From the NCBI RefSeq assembly GCF_001945365.1, contig NZ_MSTQ01000003.1:310001-374000 (forward strand): 64,000 bases of DNA, read 5' to 3'. Under the pieces are notes generated by a model. That model made no database searches. It had not been told where the DNA came from and saw only the letters and a program-made list of their open reading frames with translations. Positions 50,809-64,000 of this stretch are shown piece after piece; position 1 is the stretch's first letter; every line of letters starts with the position of its first letter. The position numbers and the translations under genes are program-made. This DNA comes from Pseudomonas reinekei. GTDB lineage: Bacteria > Pseudomonadota > Gammaproteobacteria > Pseudomonadales > Pseudomonadaceae.

Positions 50809-51891
50809 CTACCTCAGCTTCAGGGTGGCAAGGCCGACCAACACGAGAATCACGGTGATGATCCAGAAACGGACGATCACGCGCGGCTCGGGCCAGCCCT
50901 TGAGTTCAAAGTGGTGGTGAATCGGTGCCATGCGGAACACACGGCGACCGGTCAGCTTAAAGGAGGCAACCTGAATGACGACTGACAGGGTTTCCATCAC
51001 GAACACGCCGCCCATGATGAACAGGACGATTTCCTGACGGACGATCACTGCAATGGTGCCCAGGGCTGCGCCCAGCGCCAGCGCGCCGACGTCACCCATG
51101 AAGACTTGCGCCGGGTAGGTGTTGAACCACAGGAAACCCAGGCCCGCACCGATCAGTGCGCCGCAGAACACGATCAGCTCGCCCGCGCCGGGTACATAAG
51201 GAATCAGCAGGTATTCGGCGAACTTCACGTTACCCGACAGGTAGCAGAAAATGCCCAGGCCACCGCCGACCATCACGGTCGGCATGATCGCCAGGCCGTC
51301 GAGGCCATCAGTCAGGTTGACGGCGTTGCTCGAACCGACGATCACGAAATAGGTCAGGACAATGAAACCGGCGCCCAGCGGAATGCTGTAGTCCTTGAGC
51401 ATCGGCAGGATCAGCGTGGTTTCCACCGGCGTGGCAGCGGTCATATAAAGGAAGATCGCCGCGCCCAGGCCGAACACCGACTGCCAGAAATACTTCCAGC
51501 GGCTCGGCAAGCCACGGGAGTTCTTCTCGATCACTTTACGGTAGTCATCGACCCAGCCGATGGCGCCGAACAGCAAGGTCACCAGCAGCACTACCCAGAC
51601 GTAGCGGTTGGTCAGGTCGGCCCACAGCAGGGTGCTGACGCCGATCGACGACAGAATCAACGCGCCGCCCATGGTCGGGGTACCCGACTTGGACAGGTGC
51701 GATTGCGGACCATCGTTACGAACGGACTGGCCGATCTGACGGTTCTGCAGAGTGCGGATCATCCACGGGCCATAGCACAGCGACAAAACCAGCGCGGTCA
51801 GTACACCGAGAATCCCGCGCAGGGTCAGGTACTGGAAGACCGCGAAGCCTTTGTAGAACTGTTGCAGATACTCCGCTAGCAGCAGCAGCAT
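50809..51891 (-). CDS. mraY: Phospho-MurNAc-pentapeptide transferase MraY
   Basis: A polytopic membrane enzyme of 360 residues (the E. coli length) that makes lipid I from UDP-MurNAc-pentapeptide and undecaprenyl phosphate. Catalytic motifs are [17 protein letters not shown] and the histidine-rich [11 protein letters not shown]. About ten helices are visible. The ATG of [16 protein letters not shown] shares one base with the murF stop (TAATG). It is the target of several natural antibiotics. Confidence 0.98.
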   Translation of the reverse strand: MLLLLAEYLQQFYKGFAVFQYLTLRGILGVLTALVLSLCYGPWMIRTLQNRQIGQSVRNDGPQSHLSKSGTPTMGGALILSSIGVSTLLWADLTNRYVWVVLLVTLLFGAIGWVDDYRKVIEKNSRGLPSRWKYFWQSVFGLGAAIFLYMTAATPVETTLILPMLKDYSIPLGAGFIVLTYFVIVGSSNAVNLTDGLDGLAIMPTVMVGGGLGIFCYLSGNVKFAEYLLIPYVPGAGELIVFCGALIGAGLGFLWFNTYPAQVFMGDVGALALGAALGTIAVIVRQEIVLFIMGGVFVMETLSVVIQVASFKLTGRRVFRMAPIHHHFELKGWPEPRVIVRFWIITVILVLVGLATLKLR

Positions 51892-53258
51892 TAATGTTTC
51901 TCCAGACTGGTCCCGCACAAAGCGGCGACGATGTTTTCCATCGCGGCGCTGCGCGAGCCCTTGATCAAAATGGTGGTGTTTGTATCTTGCTCGGCGCCCA
52001 GGGCGCTGATCAGTTCAGCCTGCGTGCTGAAGTGAAAGGCCTGTGGACCGAAAGCGTTGACGGCGTGAACCATCATGGGGCCGACGGCGTACAGCGCAGA
52101 AACCTTGCCACGGGCATACTCGCCCACGTCGCGGTGCCCCTGCTCCGCCCAATCGCCCAACTCGCCGATATCCCCGAGCACCAGAACGGTGCGACCGGAA
52201 AAGCCGGCGAGTATATCAACGGCGGCACACATCGAGGTGGGGTTCGCGTTGTAAGTGTCGTCAATGACGCGCATGCCATTAGCGGCCAGTTGCGCGACGG
52301 TACGGCCCTTGACCGGCTGCACGGCGCCAAGACCGGTGGCGATACCGAACAGCGACACACCCAGGGCATGGGCAGCAGCGGCAGCAGCCATCGCGTTGGC
52401 AACGTTATGGGTGCCGAGCAGGTTCAATTGCACACGCTCCACACCTTCAGGCGTGTGCAGATTGAACGCCGGGCAACCCCGGGCATCGGTGGTCAGGTCA
52501 CTGGCATAAAAGTCGGCGCCGCTGTTGCTCAAGGCAAACGTCAGCACTTTGCGTTCGCCGGCACGCGCTTTCCAGATAGCGAATGCCTTGTCGTCAAGAT
52601 TGAGAACGGCGACGCCATCGGCATCCAGCCCTTCGATAATCTCGCCCTTGGCTTCGACGATTTTTTCCGGCCCGCCGAATTCGCCAACGTGGGCGGTTCC
52701 GGCGTTATTGAGAATGGCCACGTGGGGCTTGGTCATGCCGACGGTGTAGGCAATTTCACCCAGACGCGAGGCACCGAGCTCAATCACCGCAGCGGTGTGT
52801 TCCGGCGCCAGTTCGAGCAGGGTCAGCGGCGCGCCGAGGTCATTGTTCAGGTTGCCACGGGTCGCCAGCACCGGACCACGGGTGCGCAGGATGCTCGCGA
52901 GCATTTCCTTGACCGTGGTCTTGCCGCTGGAACCGGTAATGGCGGCGACCGGCTGCGTGAAAGCCTGGCGGTTCAGGGCACCCAACTGGCCGAGGGCCTT
53001 GCGGGTATCGCTGACCAGCAATTGCGGCAGCGTGCTATCGGCGACTTCACGCTCGACCAATGCCGCCACAGCGCCTTTCGCTGCCACGTCATTCAGATAA
53101 TCGTGACCATCGAAACGCGGACCGGTCAGGGCTATGAACAGTTGGCCCGGCTTGATCGCACGGCTGTCGATGCTGACACCGTCGAAGCTGGCATCGGCGC
53201 CAATCAGACGCGCATTCAGCGCGCCGGTCAGTTCGCTCAGTTTCAAGGCTTCAAGCAT
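51891..53258 (-). CDS. murF: UDP-MurNAc-tripeptide--D-Ala-D-Ala ligase MurF
   Basis: Cytoplasmic Mur ligase of 455 residues that completes the pentapeptide. The ATP motif [11 protein letters not shown] starts at residue 109. Other marks are [28 protein letters not shown] and [11 protein letters not shown]. It uses the dipeptide made by DdlB, encoded further along the same operon. Overlaps the murE end by 8 bases. Confidence 0.97.
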   Translation of the reverse strand: MLEALKLSELTGALNARLIGADASFDGVSIDSRAIKPGQLFIALTGPRFDGHDYLNDVAAKGAVAALVEREVADSTLPQLLVSDTRKALGQLGALNRQAFTQPVAAITGSSGKTTVKEMLASILRTRGPVLATRGNLNNDLGAPLTLLELAPEHTAAVIELGASRLGEIAYTVGMTKPHVAILNNAGTAHVGEFGGPEKIVEAKGEIIEGLDADGVAVLNLDDKAFAIWKARAGERKVLTFALSNSGADFYASDLTTDARGCPAFNLHTPEGVERVQLNLLGTHNVANAMAAAAAAHALGVSLFGIATGLGAVQPVKGRTVAQLAANGMRVIDDTYNANPTSMCAAVDILAGFSGRTVLVLGDIGELGDWAEQGHRDVGEYARGKVSALYAVGPMMVHAVNAFGPQAFHFSTQAELISALGAEQDTNTTILIKGSRSAAMENIVAALCGTSLEKH

Positions 53259-54713
53259 GGGCCACCTCCCACGCGGTCAAGGCATGATCGGCTTCGACCA
53301 GGTCGGAGAAGGCATGGCGTTCGCCGTTGATTTCCTGATAGTCCTCGTGACCTTTACCCGCCAGCACGATCACGTCGTCCGCAGACGCGGCGGCGATCAA
53401 TTGGGCAATCGCCTGGCCACGACCAGCCACGAAGGTAACTTTATCTACCGCCGTGAAACCGGCACGAATGTCATCGAAAATAATCGCCGGGTCTTCGGTG
53501 CGCGGGTTGTCGTCAGTCACCAGCACGCCATCGGCCAGGCGCTCGACCACTTCGGCCATCAGCGGACGCTTGCCGCGATCACGGTCGCCGCCACAGCCGA
53601 ACAGGCACAACAGCCGACCTTTGACGTGCGGACGCAGTGCGGTCAGGACTTTTTCCAGGGCATCCGGGGTGTGAGCGTAATCGACCACCACCAACGGCTG
53701 AGTACCGCCACCGAGACGCTGCATGCGTCCGGCGGGGCCTTCGAGTTTCGGCAACACCTTGAGAATTTCGTCCAGTGCGTAATCGAGGCCGAGCAAGGCA
53801 CCGACCGCCGCCAGGACGTTGCTCAGATTGAAGCGACCGAGCAAGGCGCTGCGCAGATGGTGCTCGCCCTGAGGCGTGACCAGCGTGGCGCGTACGCCTT
53901 CGTCGTCGAACTGCGCTTCACGGCAATACAGGTAGGCGCTGCTGTCGAGCAGGCTGTAGGTGATCAACCGCGATTCGCGTTTTTCAGCCGCCAGTTGCCG
54001 GCCGAAATCGTCGTCGAGGTTAACCACCCGGCACTTCAAATCGTTCCAGGCGAACAACTTGGCCTTGGCTTCGCCGTAGGCCTGCATGGTGCCGTGGTAA
54101 TCCAGATGATCGCGGGACAGGTTGGTCATCACCGCCACATCAAATGCCAGGGCAGTGACACGCCCCTGATCCAGGCCATGGGACGACACTTCCATGGCGA
54201 CAGCTTTGGCACCGGCCTTTTTCAGGTCGCCCAGGGTCGCTTGCACGGCAATCGGATTCGGCGTGGTGTGCAGGCCGCTTTCCAGCGCGCCGTAGAAACC
54301 GGAACCCAGCGTGCCGACGATGCCGCAGTGCTGACCAAGCAGATCCAGCGCCTGGGCAACCAGCTGGGTCACGCTGGTCTTGCCGTTGGTGCCGGTCACG
54401 CCGACCAGGTTCAGATGATGACTCGGCTCGCCATAAAAGCGACCGGCGATGTCTGACAGCTGCGCAGCCAGGCCTTTGACCGGAATCAATGGCACTTCAG
54501 TGATCGGCAGCACGGTGGCGCCTTCCACTTCATACGCCACGGCGGCGGCACCGCGCTGCAACGCATCATCAATATGTGCACGACCGTCGAATTTGCCGCC
54601 TGGCACAGCGAGGAACAAATCACCCGCGCGCACCTTGCGGCTGTCGAGCGCCAATTCACGGATCAACAGATCGTGTCCGGCGTGGGGAAAAATCTTGTTC
54701 AAACTTAGAGACA

Positions 54714-54714
<1 letters not shown>
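53251..54714 (-). CDS. murE: UDP-MurNAc-L-Ala-D-Glu--meso-diaminopimelate ligase MurE
   Basis: Cytoplasmic Mur ligase of 487 residues. The ATP loop is GTNGKTS (residues 108-114). The DNPR motif near residue 402 selects meso-diaminopimelate over lysine, as expected for a Gram-negative. LDYHGTMQAYGEAKAKLF and DYAHTPDALE are also typical. It shares one base with the end of ftsI. Confidence 0.98.
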
Positions 54715-56742
<2,028 letters not shown>

Positions 56743-56746
<4 letters not shown>

Positions 56747-57690
56747 CGCAGCTTCTCCGCCACGCGCATGACAGCGCTACGGGAACGTGGGTTGGCTTTG
56801 AGTTCGGCGTCGGAGGCCGTCTGCGCTTTGCCATGGACTTTGATTTTCGGTTCGAAGGCGACGTGCCGAACCGGCAGGTTGCGCGGCAGGTTGTCGGCTT
56901 CGCCTTTCACCAGTTTGCGCATGAACAACTTGACGATGCGGTCTTCCAGCGAGTGGAAGCTGATGACCACCAAACGACCACCGACTTCCAGGCATTCCAG
57001 AGCAGCTTCGAGGCCGGCTTCCAGATCACCCAGTTCGTTGTTGACGTGAATACGCAGGCCCTGGAACGCACGGGTTGCAGGGTTTTTACCTTTTTCCCAG
57101 GCAGGGTTGGCAACTTTCAATACTTCGGCCAGATCGGCGGTGCGTTCGAACGGCTTGATATCACGACGCTCGGCCACGGCACGGGCCATGCGCCCCGAGA
57201 AACGCTCTTCGCCGTATTCCTTGAACACACGGGCAATTTCTTCCACCGGCGCGGTGTTGACGAACTCGGCAGCGCTGATCCCGCGGGACGGGTCCATGCG
57301 CATGTCCAAAGGACCATCGTTGAGGAAACTGAAACCGCGCTCCGGGTCGTCGAGCTGCGGCGAAGAGACGCCGAGGTCGAGCAGGATACCGCTGACCTTG
57401 CCGGTCATGCCGCGCTCGGCCACTTCGGAACCGAGCTCGGCAAAGCTGCGCTGCACAACGACAAAGCGGCCGTCTTCGGCCGCTAGCGTTTGCCCGGTGG
57501 CAATCGCTTGAGGATCTTTGTCAAATCCGAGCAACCGTCCATCGGGACCAAGCTGGCTGAGGATCAATCGACTGTGCCCGCCGCGCCCGAACGTGCCATC
57601 CAGATAGCAGCCATCAGGACGTACGGCGAGAGCCTCGACGGCTTCGTCAAGCAGTACGGTGATGTGGTTAAAGCCGCTATCAATAGTCAC
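56743..57690 (-). CDS. rsmH: 16S rRNA (cytosine-1402-N4)-methyltransferase RsmH
   Basis: An SAM-dependent methyltransferase of 315 residues (formerly MraW) acting on C1402 of 16S rRNA in the P-site. Opening [32 protein letters not shown] holds the SAM-binding region, and [19 protein letters not shown] and the C-terminal [14 protein letters not shown] are diagnostic. RsmI, encoded at 59110-59982, makes the second methylation of the same nucleotide, so both enzymes of m4Cm1402 are in this window. Confidence 0.98.
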
Positions 57691-58142
57691 AGGATCAAAT
57701 CACGCAGTTCATCAGGCATCGCGCCCGGTTGTTGAATAGCAGCCAGGTCAGCGGCAGAAACCGCATTCCAGGCATCCTCGTCCCACAATTGGAACTTGTT
57801 CAGCTGGCCTACCAACATCGCGCGCTTATCCAACTTGGCATATTCACGAAGACGCGGCGGAACCAGAAAACGACCACTGCCATCGAGCTCGAGGTCGACG
57901 GCATTACCAATCAGTAAACGTTGCAGGCGGCGGTTCTCTTCGCGAAGCGAAGGCAGTGCGCGCAGTTTGGTTTCAATAATTTCCCACTCATCGAGAGGGT
58001 AAACACACAAACACGGATCAACGGCATCAATAGTGACGATCAACTGGCCGGAACTACGCGAATCGAGCTCGTCACGGTACCGGCTCGGCATAGCGAGACG
58101 GCCCTTTGCATCGAGACTGATTGCGTTGGCTCCGCGAAACAC
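57687..58142 (-). CDS. mraZ: Transcriptional regulator MraZ
   Basis: A 151-residue protein of two AbrB-like SpoVT swapped-hairpin domains, opening with [26 protein letters not shown]. The two DxxGR motifs are DAKGRL (residues 11-16) and DGSGRF in the second repeat. MraZ forms a ring and represses its own operon by binding phased boxes in the promoter, which are visible just upstream. First gene of the mra/dcw cluster; rsmH begins inside its last codons. Confidence 0.97.
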   Translation of the reverse strand: MFRGANAISLDAKGRLAMPSRYRDELDSRSSGQLIVTIDAVDPCLCVYPLDEWEIIETKLRALPSLREENRRLQRLLIGNAVDLELDGSGRFLVPPRLREYAKLDKRAMLVGQLNKFQLWDEDAWNAVSAADLAAIQQPGAMPDELRDLIL

Positions 58143-58183
58143 GTCAGCGTTTCTCCAAATATTAGCGTTTTGCGTTCAAAAAA

Positions 58184-58210
58184 CCCACTTCATGCCACTT
58201 TCCGCCACTT
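58184..58210 (-). promoter_or_regulatory. Three phased MraZ boxes
   Basis: On the minus strand AAGTGGC, AAGTGGC and AAGTGGG occur at exactly 10-base intervals (58204-58210, 58194-58200, 58184-58190). Direct GTGG repeats of this phasing in front of mraZ are the known MraZ operator. They lie immediately downstream of the promoter -10, where binding would block transcription. Confidence 0.88.
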
Positions 58211-58216
58211 GCGCAC

Positions 58217-58246
58217 ACTATAGGAATGCGCCCACCACACCGTCAA
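58217..58246 (-). promoter_or_regulatory. Sigma-70 promoter of the mra/dcw cluster
   Basis: Minus-strand TTGACG (58241-58246), an 18-base spacer and TATAGT (58217-58222). Transcription should start near 58210, at the first MraZ box, giving a leader of about 70 bases. Confidence 0.82.
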
Positions 58247-58683
58247 GGCGCGCAGTAAAGGAAAACCCTTACAGAACTGAGATTTAGGAGCATAAAAGGA
58301 GGGGTAACGAGAATCTGGCGGATGAAACCGTCCAATAACTTGAATCAGCTCGGAAGGCTGCGTTCGAAAGTTAAAGTAATTTATTAAGAGTAAGATTTTT
58401 TTGGTATTACGAAAGTGCTTCTGCCGACGATTCTGAAAGGAGGGAAACCCGTGCTGCGTGGAGTGATTGCGATCATTAAAAACGCAGGCTAATCGATATC
58501 ACAAAAGCGCTTCTCCTGGCGACTCCGAGAGGAGGGAACCAATACTGCGTGGAGCTATTGCGATCGCTAAAAGCGTGGGCTAATCGATATCACAAGAGCG
58601 CTTCTCCTGGCGACTCCCAGAGGAGGGATATTGCTATCACCAGGCCCCTGCTCAATGATCCAAGCTGAGGGAAGAAAAAGGTG
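58247..58683. other. Gap between rnpB and the mra promoter
   Basis: About 440 bases with no gene. The half nearest the mra promoter (58247-58400) is AT-richer and has no element I can name. The other half holds tandem repeats and the stretch next to the rnpB 3' end. Confidence 0.6.
58401..58640. repeat. Tandem repeats of about 92 bp downstream of rnpB
   Basis: Two full units and a partial third. Anchors GCTTCT fall at 58417, 58509 and 58600 (periods 92 and 91). Each full unit carries, on the plus strand, CTTCTCCTGGCGACTC-like sequence, AGAGGAGGGA, GCGTGGAG, ATTGCGATC and GGCTAATCGATATCAC; the first unit is the most diverged. On the rnpB strand every unit reads GATCGCAAT-N-CTCCAC-N-TTCCCTCC, similar to the rnpB 3' end. 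Confidence 0.85.
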
Positions 58684-59036
58684 GAGAGTCGATCTGTAAG
58701 CCGGGTTCTGTCTTGAACAGTCATTCGTCTACGATGGCCATCACTGGACATCTTTAGCAACCTACCCGGTCCCAGCGCGGGCCACGCCTTGGGACCCTAT
58801 TTGGTCTTGCTCCAAGTGGGGTTTACCTAGCCACGAACTGTTGCCAGACGTGCGGTGCGCTCTTACCGCACCTTTTCACCCTTACCGGCGCCGAAGCGCT
58901 TAGGCGGTTATTTTCTGTGGCACTTTCCGTAGGCTCACGCCTCCCAGGCATTACCTGGCACTTCGCCCTATGGAGCCCGGACTTTCCTCCCCCCCCTAAT
59001 TTTCATAGAGGGCAGCGACTGTCCAATCGACTCTCC
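58684..59036 (-). ncRNA. rnpB: RNase P RNA (bacterial class A)
   Basis: About 353 bases on the minus strand with the hallmark conserved pieces in order: AGAGTCGATTGGACAG at the 5' end, GAGGAAAGTCCGGGCTCC, AGGGTGAAAAGGTGCGGTAAGAGCGCACC, GGTAAACCCC, and the closing ACAGAACCCGGCTTACAG then ATCGACTCTCC, whose end pairs with the 5' end. It is the catalytic RNA that matures tRNA 5' ends. End positions are estimated to within a few bases from the P1 helix. Confidence 0.96.
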
Positions 59037-59043
59037 GCCGCGC

Positions 59044-59072
59044 AGGTTAACGGCAGAGCGCCCGAAGAACAA
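59044..59072 (-). promoter_or_regulatory. Promoter of rnpB
   Basis: Minus-strand TTGTTC (59067-59072), a 17-base spacer and TAACCT (59044-59049). The distance to the inferred RNA 5' end is about 8 bases, as expected for a start at or just before GGAGAGTCG. Confidence 0.65.
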
Positions 59073-59109
59073 GCGCTAAAAGCCTTCGAGGACGCCTGCA
59101 CGTCGGGTT

Positions 59110-59982
59110 TCACTCGCTTTTCTGTTTATCCAGCGCGACCTGATAAAGAACATTCTTACGCTCGCCGGTAATTTGCGCCGCCAATGCGGCCGCCCGCTTG
59201 AGCGGCATTTCTTCGAGCAACAGGTTGAGAACGCGCATGGCCTCGCTGCTGACCGCTTCTTCAGACTCAGGCGCCGTCCAGCCAGCGACCAACACCACGC
59301 ATTCGCCGCGCTGCTGATTGCTGTCCGACTCGACGAATTCGCGCAATTCGGCAAGCGGCAACCCTTTGAGCGTTTCAAAGGTTTTAGTCAGTTCGCGAGC
59401 CAGCAGTGCCGGACGCTCAGGCCCAAACACCAGCTCCATGTCCTGCAAACATTCCAGGATGCGGTGTGGGGCTTCGTAGAAAATCAATGTGCGCGGCTCT
59501 TCCTTTACCAACTCAAGACGCGCACGCCGCCCCACAGCCTTGGCCGGCAGAAAACCTTCAAAGATGAAACGGTCCGACGGCAATCCGGCTGCCGACAGCG
59601 CGGCAACCAGTGCGCAGGCGCCCGGCACTGGCACCACGTTGATCCCGGCAGCGCGGGCCTGGCGCACCAGATGATAACCAGGGTCGGAAATCAGCGGCGT
59701 ACCGGCATCGGAGATCAGCGCCACATTGTCACCCGCTAGCAGACGGGTAATAAAGCGACTACCTCCATCGCGCTCGTTGTGTTCATGGCACGCCGCCAGC
59801 GGCGTTGGAATACCGAAGTGCTGCATCAAACGCTGTGAATGGCGAGTGTCCTCGGCGGCGATCAAGGCAACCTCGCGCAGGATCTTCAGCGCGCGCGCAC
59901 TGATGTCGTCCAGGTTGCCGATGGGCGTCGCCACCACATAAAGCGAGCCGGCAGCGGAATTCAAAGCACCTGGAGCAGTCAA
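59110..59982 (-). CDS. rsmI: 16S rRNA (cytidine-1402-2'-O)-methyltransferase RsmI
   Basis: A 290-residue tetrapyrrole-methylase-fold enzyme methylating the 2'-O of C1402. Family marks are AGSLYVVATPIGNLDDISARALK, AAEDTRHSQRLMQHF, SDAGTPLISDPGYHLVR and the C-terminal ITGERKNVLYQVAL. I start at TTG 59982 because GAGG lies 8 bases upstream and the product then begins TAPGALNSAAGSLY as in other pseudomonads; the frame remains open for 23 codons upstream without a ribosome-binding site. Divergent from lpoA. Confidence 0.93.
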   Translation of the reverse strand: MTAPGALNSAAGSLYVVATPIGNLDDISARALKILREVALIAAEDTRHSQRLMQHFGIPTPLAACHEHNERDGGSRFITRLLAGDNVALISDAGTPLISDPGYHLVRQARAAGINVVPVPGACALVAALSAAGLPSDRFIFEGFLPAKAVGRRARLELVKEEPRTLIFYEAPHRILECLQDMELVFGPERPALLARELTKTFETLKGLPLAELREFVESDSNQQRGECVVLVAGWTAPESEEAVSSEAMRVLNLLLEEMPLKRAAALAAQITGERKNVLYQVALDKQKSE

Positions 59983-60191
59983 AGCGCACACCTCATGATC
60001 GATAAAGCGGCCATTGTAACCCGTAGCGACAGTTGCGATACGCGCGAGCAACGCTCGCTTTTGCCAACTTTTGTGCCGTGCAGCAACATTTGCGCAAGCT
60101 AAATTGATCGATTCACGCCACTAACATCGCGCCCCGGCCAGTGCTTGGGTACAATTCCACGCTAATTTGATCGAGTATCGGGAACACTTAC

Positions 60192-62002
60192 ATGATCGCT
60201 TGCCTGCGGCTGTTTACTGCCCTCTGCCTCGCTGCCTTGTTGGCGGCTTGCGCCAGCTCGCCCTCCTCCAGCCTTGGCGAACTTCCACGGACCCCGGATG
60301 CCAGCATCGAGCAACTGCTCGAGAAGGCCGCCCAAAGCAAATCACCGGAAGACGCGGCGCTGTTGCGCCTGAGCGCCGCTGACCTGGCCTACCGACAGGG
60401 CAATGCCGCCCAGTCCGCGCAAATCCTGCAGCAAGTACCCGTGGAGCAACTCAAGCCCGGCCAGCAGGTGTTCGCCAGCACACTGGCCGCCGAACTGGCG
60501 ATGACCCGCAACCAGCCGAAAGCTGCGCTGACAGCCTTGAGCCATCCAAGCCTGCAACGCCTGGGCGAACTGCCGGAAGAGCAACAGGTCCGCACCGGCA
60601 CCGTCCGCGCCCGCGCTCTTGAAGCCGACGGCCAGACCCTGGCCGCCGCACGGGAGCGGATCTTCATCGCGCCGATGCTCAAAGGTGAGGCCGCCAGCAA
60701 AAACCACGAGGCGATCTGGACACTGATCGCCTCGCTGCCGACCGATCAACTGCAGCCCAATACCACCGACGACCTCGGCGGCTGGATGGGCCTGGCGCTG
60801 GCCGTGAAGACTGCCGGCACCCTGGAACAGCAACAGGCCGCCATCGACACCTGGCGCGAGCAGAATCCGAAACATCCGGCCGCCGTTCAATTACCGCTGC
60901 AATTGACCAAGCTCAAAGAGCTGGCCAGTCAGCCACTGGGCAAAATCGCCTTGTTGCTGCCGCAAGACGGCCCGCTGGCCTCCGTGGGCAAAGCACTGCG
61001 CGAAGGCTTCATGGCCGCTCACTATCAGGCGCAACAAGCCGGGCAGAAGCCGCCAGCCATTGAGTTCTATGACAGCTCGCGCATGACCTCCCTCGACGAG
61101 TTCTACCGCAAGGCCCAGGCAGACGGCGTGCAACTGGTCGTCGGCCCGCTGGAGAAGCCGCTGGTCAAGCAACTGAGCACTCGCCCGCAACTGCCGCTCC
61201 CTACCCTGGCGCTGAACTACAGCGAAGGCGAACAAGGTCCGGCGCAGTTGTTCCAGTTCGGCCTTGCCGCTGAAGACGAAGCCCGCGAAGTGTCCCGCCG
61301 CGCTCGCGCCGACGGCCTGCATCGTGCCGCCATCATGGTGCCGAAAGGCGAATGGGGCGACCGCGTACTCCGGGCGTTCAGCCAGGACTGGCAAGCCAAT
61401 GGCGGCAGCATCGTTGCCACCGAGCGCGTTGACCAGCCGGTTCAACTGGCGCAACAGATTGCCGACATGTTCCAGCTGCGCCAGAGCGAAGGTCGCGCCA
61501 AGAGCCTGCAAAGCACCGTAGGCTCTACGGTCGCCGCCCAGCCTTCGCGCCGTCAGGACATCGAGTTCATCTTCCTCGCCGCCACGCCGCAGCAAGCGCA
61601 ACAGATCAAACCAACCCTGAACTTCCAGTACGCCGGTGACGTTCCGGTCTACGCCACTTCCCATGTGTTCAGCGCCAGCGGTGATGTAAACCAGTACAAC
61701 GACATGAACGGCATTCGCTTCTGCGAAACCCCATGGCTGCTGGACGCGAATGATCCGCTACGCCAACAAGTCACGGCACAATGGCCACAAGCGGCCGGCA
61801 GCCTGGGTCGCCTGTATGCAATGGGTGTCGACGCCTATCGCCTGGCGCCACGTCTGGGGCAACTCAAGGCCCTGCCGGACAGCCGCATCGAAGGCCAGTC
61901 GGGCAGCCTGAGCATGACCCAGAACCAGCGTGTCGTGCGGCAGTTGCCGTGGGCCGAGTTCGTCAACGGCCAGGTTCAGCGCCTGCCGAACACGCCACGC
62001 TA

Positions 62003-62003
<1 letters not shown>
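60192..62003 (+). CDS. lpoA: Penicillin-binding protein activator LpoA
   Basis: An outer-membrane lipoprotein of 603 residues that reaches through the periplasm to stimulate PBP1a. Signal peptide with lipobox LAAC (Cys at about residue 20). The N-terminal half is helical TPR-like (about 30-250); the C-terminal half (from about 255) is a periplasmic-binding-protein-like fold beginning KIALLLPQDGPLASVGKALREGF. First gene of lpoA-yraN-gmhA-dolP, the same order as E. coli yraM-yraN-diaA-dolP. Confidence 0.94.
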
Positions 62004-63635
<1,632 letters not shown>

Positions 63636-63653
63636 CCCATAACCGTCAGACAT

Positions 63654-63686
63654 AAAAAAGGCGATCCATCGGGATCGCCTTTTTTA
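63654..63686. terminator. Bidirectional terminator between dolP and sspB
   Basis: A run of six A, stem GGCGATCC, loop ATCG, GGATCGCC and seven T. It works for dolP on the plus strand and for sspB on the minus strand. Confidence 0.9.
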
Positions 63687-64000
63687 TTACTTCACCACCT
63701 TCAAACTGGGTCGACCGCTGGGACGCGGCGGCTCGCTGCCGGGCGGCGGAATATCATCATCCGGCTCGATCTCTTCCTCGTCGTCCATAGGCGATTCCAG
63801 ATCAAACACCATGCCCTGACCGTTCTCCCGGGCATAGATACCCAGGATCGATGCGATAGGCACGTACAGCGTATGCGGCACACCACCAAAGCGGCCTTCG
63901 AAACTTACCGCCTCGTTGTCCATGTGCAGATGACGCACCGCTTGTGGCGATACATTCAGTACAATCTGCCCGTCGCTGGCAAAACCCTGCGGTACCTGCA
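63687..64000 (-). CDS. sspB: ClpXP adaptor SspB, C-terminal part (cut by window edge)
   Basis: The gene runs off the right end of the window; 104 codons are visible. The substrate-binding core is recognisable (LQVPQGFASDGQIVLNVSP, then EAVSFEGRFGGVPHTLYVP and SILGIYARENGQGMVF), followed by an acidic linker (MDDEEEIEPDDD) and the C-terminal ClpX-binding tail RPSLKVVK. It delivers ssrA-tagged peptides to ClpXP. sspA is expected just upstream outside the window. Confidence 0.95.
   Translation of the reverse strand, partial: QVPQGFASDGQIVLNVSPQAVRHLHMDNEAVSFEGRFGGVPHTLYVPIASILGIYARENGQGMVFDLESPMDDEEEIEPDDDIPPPGSEPPRPSGRPSLKVVK

Noticed and set aside
60140..60191. A sigma-70 promoter for lpoA at TACAAT near 60154
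   Set aside because: No acceptable -35 hexamer stands at 16-18 bases, and the extended -10 TG is out of place by one base.

Overview
The window looks like a chromosomal segment of a Pseudomonas of the P. fluorescens group. The evidence is GC-rich coding, a complete 12-gene alginate operon in the order known from Pseudomonas, a complete mra/dcw cell-wall and division cluster, an rsmI-lpoA-yraN-gmhA-dolP block ending in sspB, and many copies of the short GTGGGAGCGAGCCTGCTCGC-type REP palindrome, mostly as inverted pairs (REPINs). I see no tRNA, rRNA, prophage, insertion sequence or CRISPR array.

Layout. 0.1-6.1 kb: a DauR-like regulator, an amino-acid-type ABC binding protein, the molybdopterin genes moaC-moaD-moaE, a PIN-PhoH ATPase and a divergent polysaccharide deacetylase, followed by yaaA (6.4-7.2 kb). 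7.2-8.0 kb: a long, AT-richer non-coding region that must hold the algD promoter. 8.0-24.6 kb: algD-alg8-alg44-algK-algE-algG-algX-algL-algI-algJ-algF-algA, ending in a clear terminator. AlgA and AlgD make GDP-mannuronate. Alg8 and Alg44 polymerise it under c-di-GMP control. AlgK, AlgE, AlgG, AlgX and AlgL handle the chain in the periplasm and outer membrane. AlgI, AlgJ, AlgF and AlgX acetylate it. 24.9-26.7 kb: three small accessory genes.

26.8-32.8 kb: an aromatic-acid-type efflux set on the minus strand (outer-membrane factor, FUSC permease, DUF1656 protein, HlyD-type adaptor) with a divergent LysR regulator. 32.8-33.5 kb: a repeat-filled gap. 33.5-39.8 kb: an RND pump (adaptor and HAE1 permease) joined to a CusR/CusS-like two-component system. 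40.0-40.2 kb: a small exported protein.

40.3-58.2 kb (minus strand): mraZ-rsmH-ftsL-ftsI-murE-murF-mraY-murD-ftsW-murG-murC-ddlB-ftsQ-ftsA-ftsZ-lpxC, tightly packed and largely overlapping. A sigma-70 promoter and three 10-bp-phased MraZ boxes precede mraZ. 58.3-59.04 kb: about 92-bp tandem repeats, then rnpB (RNase P RNA). 59.1-63.6 kb: rsmI, and divergently lpoA-yraN-gmhA-dolP. The window ends inside sspB.

The gene content is largely ordinary. The points most worth a second look are a REPIN read in frame through the start of algK, the tandem repeats 3' of rnpB that resemble the rnpB 3' end, the G-tract hairpin between algL and algI, the algD upstream region, and the uneven spread of REPINs (dense in 0.7-33 kb, none recognised in the cell-division cluster).
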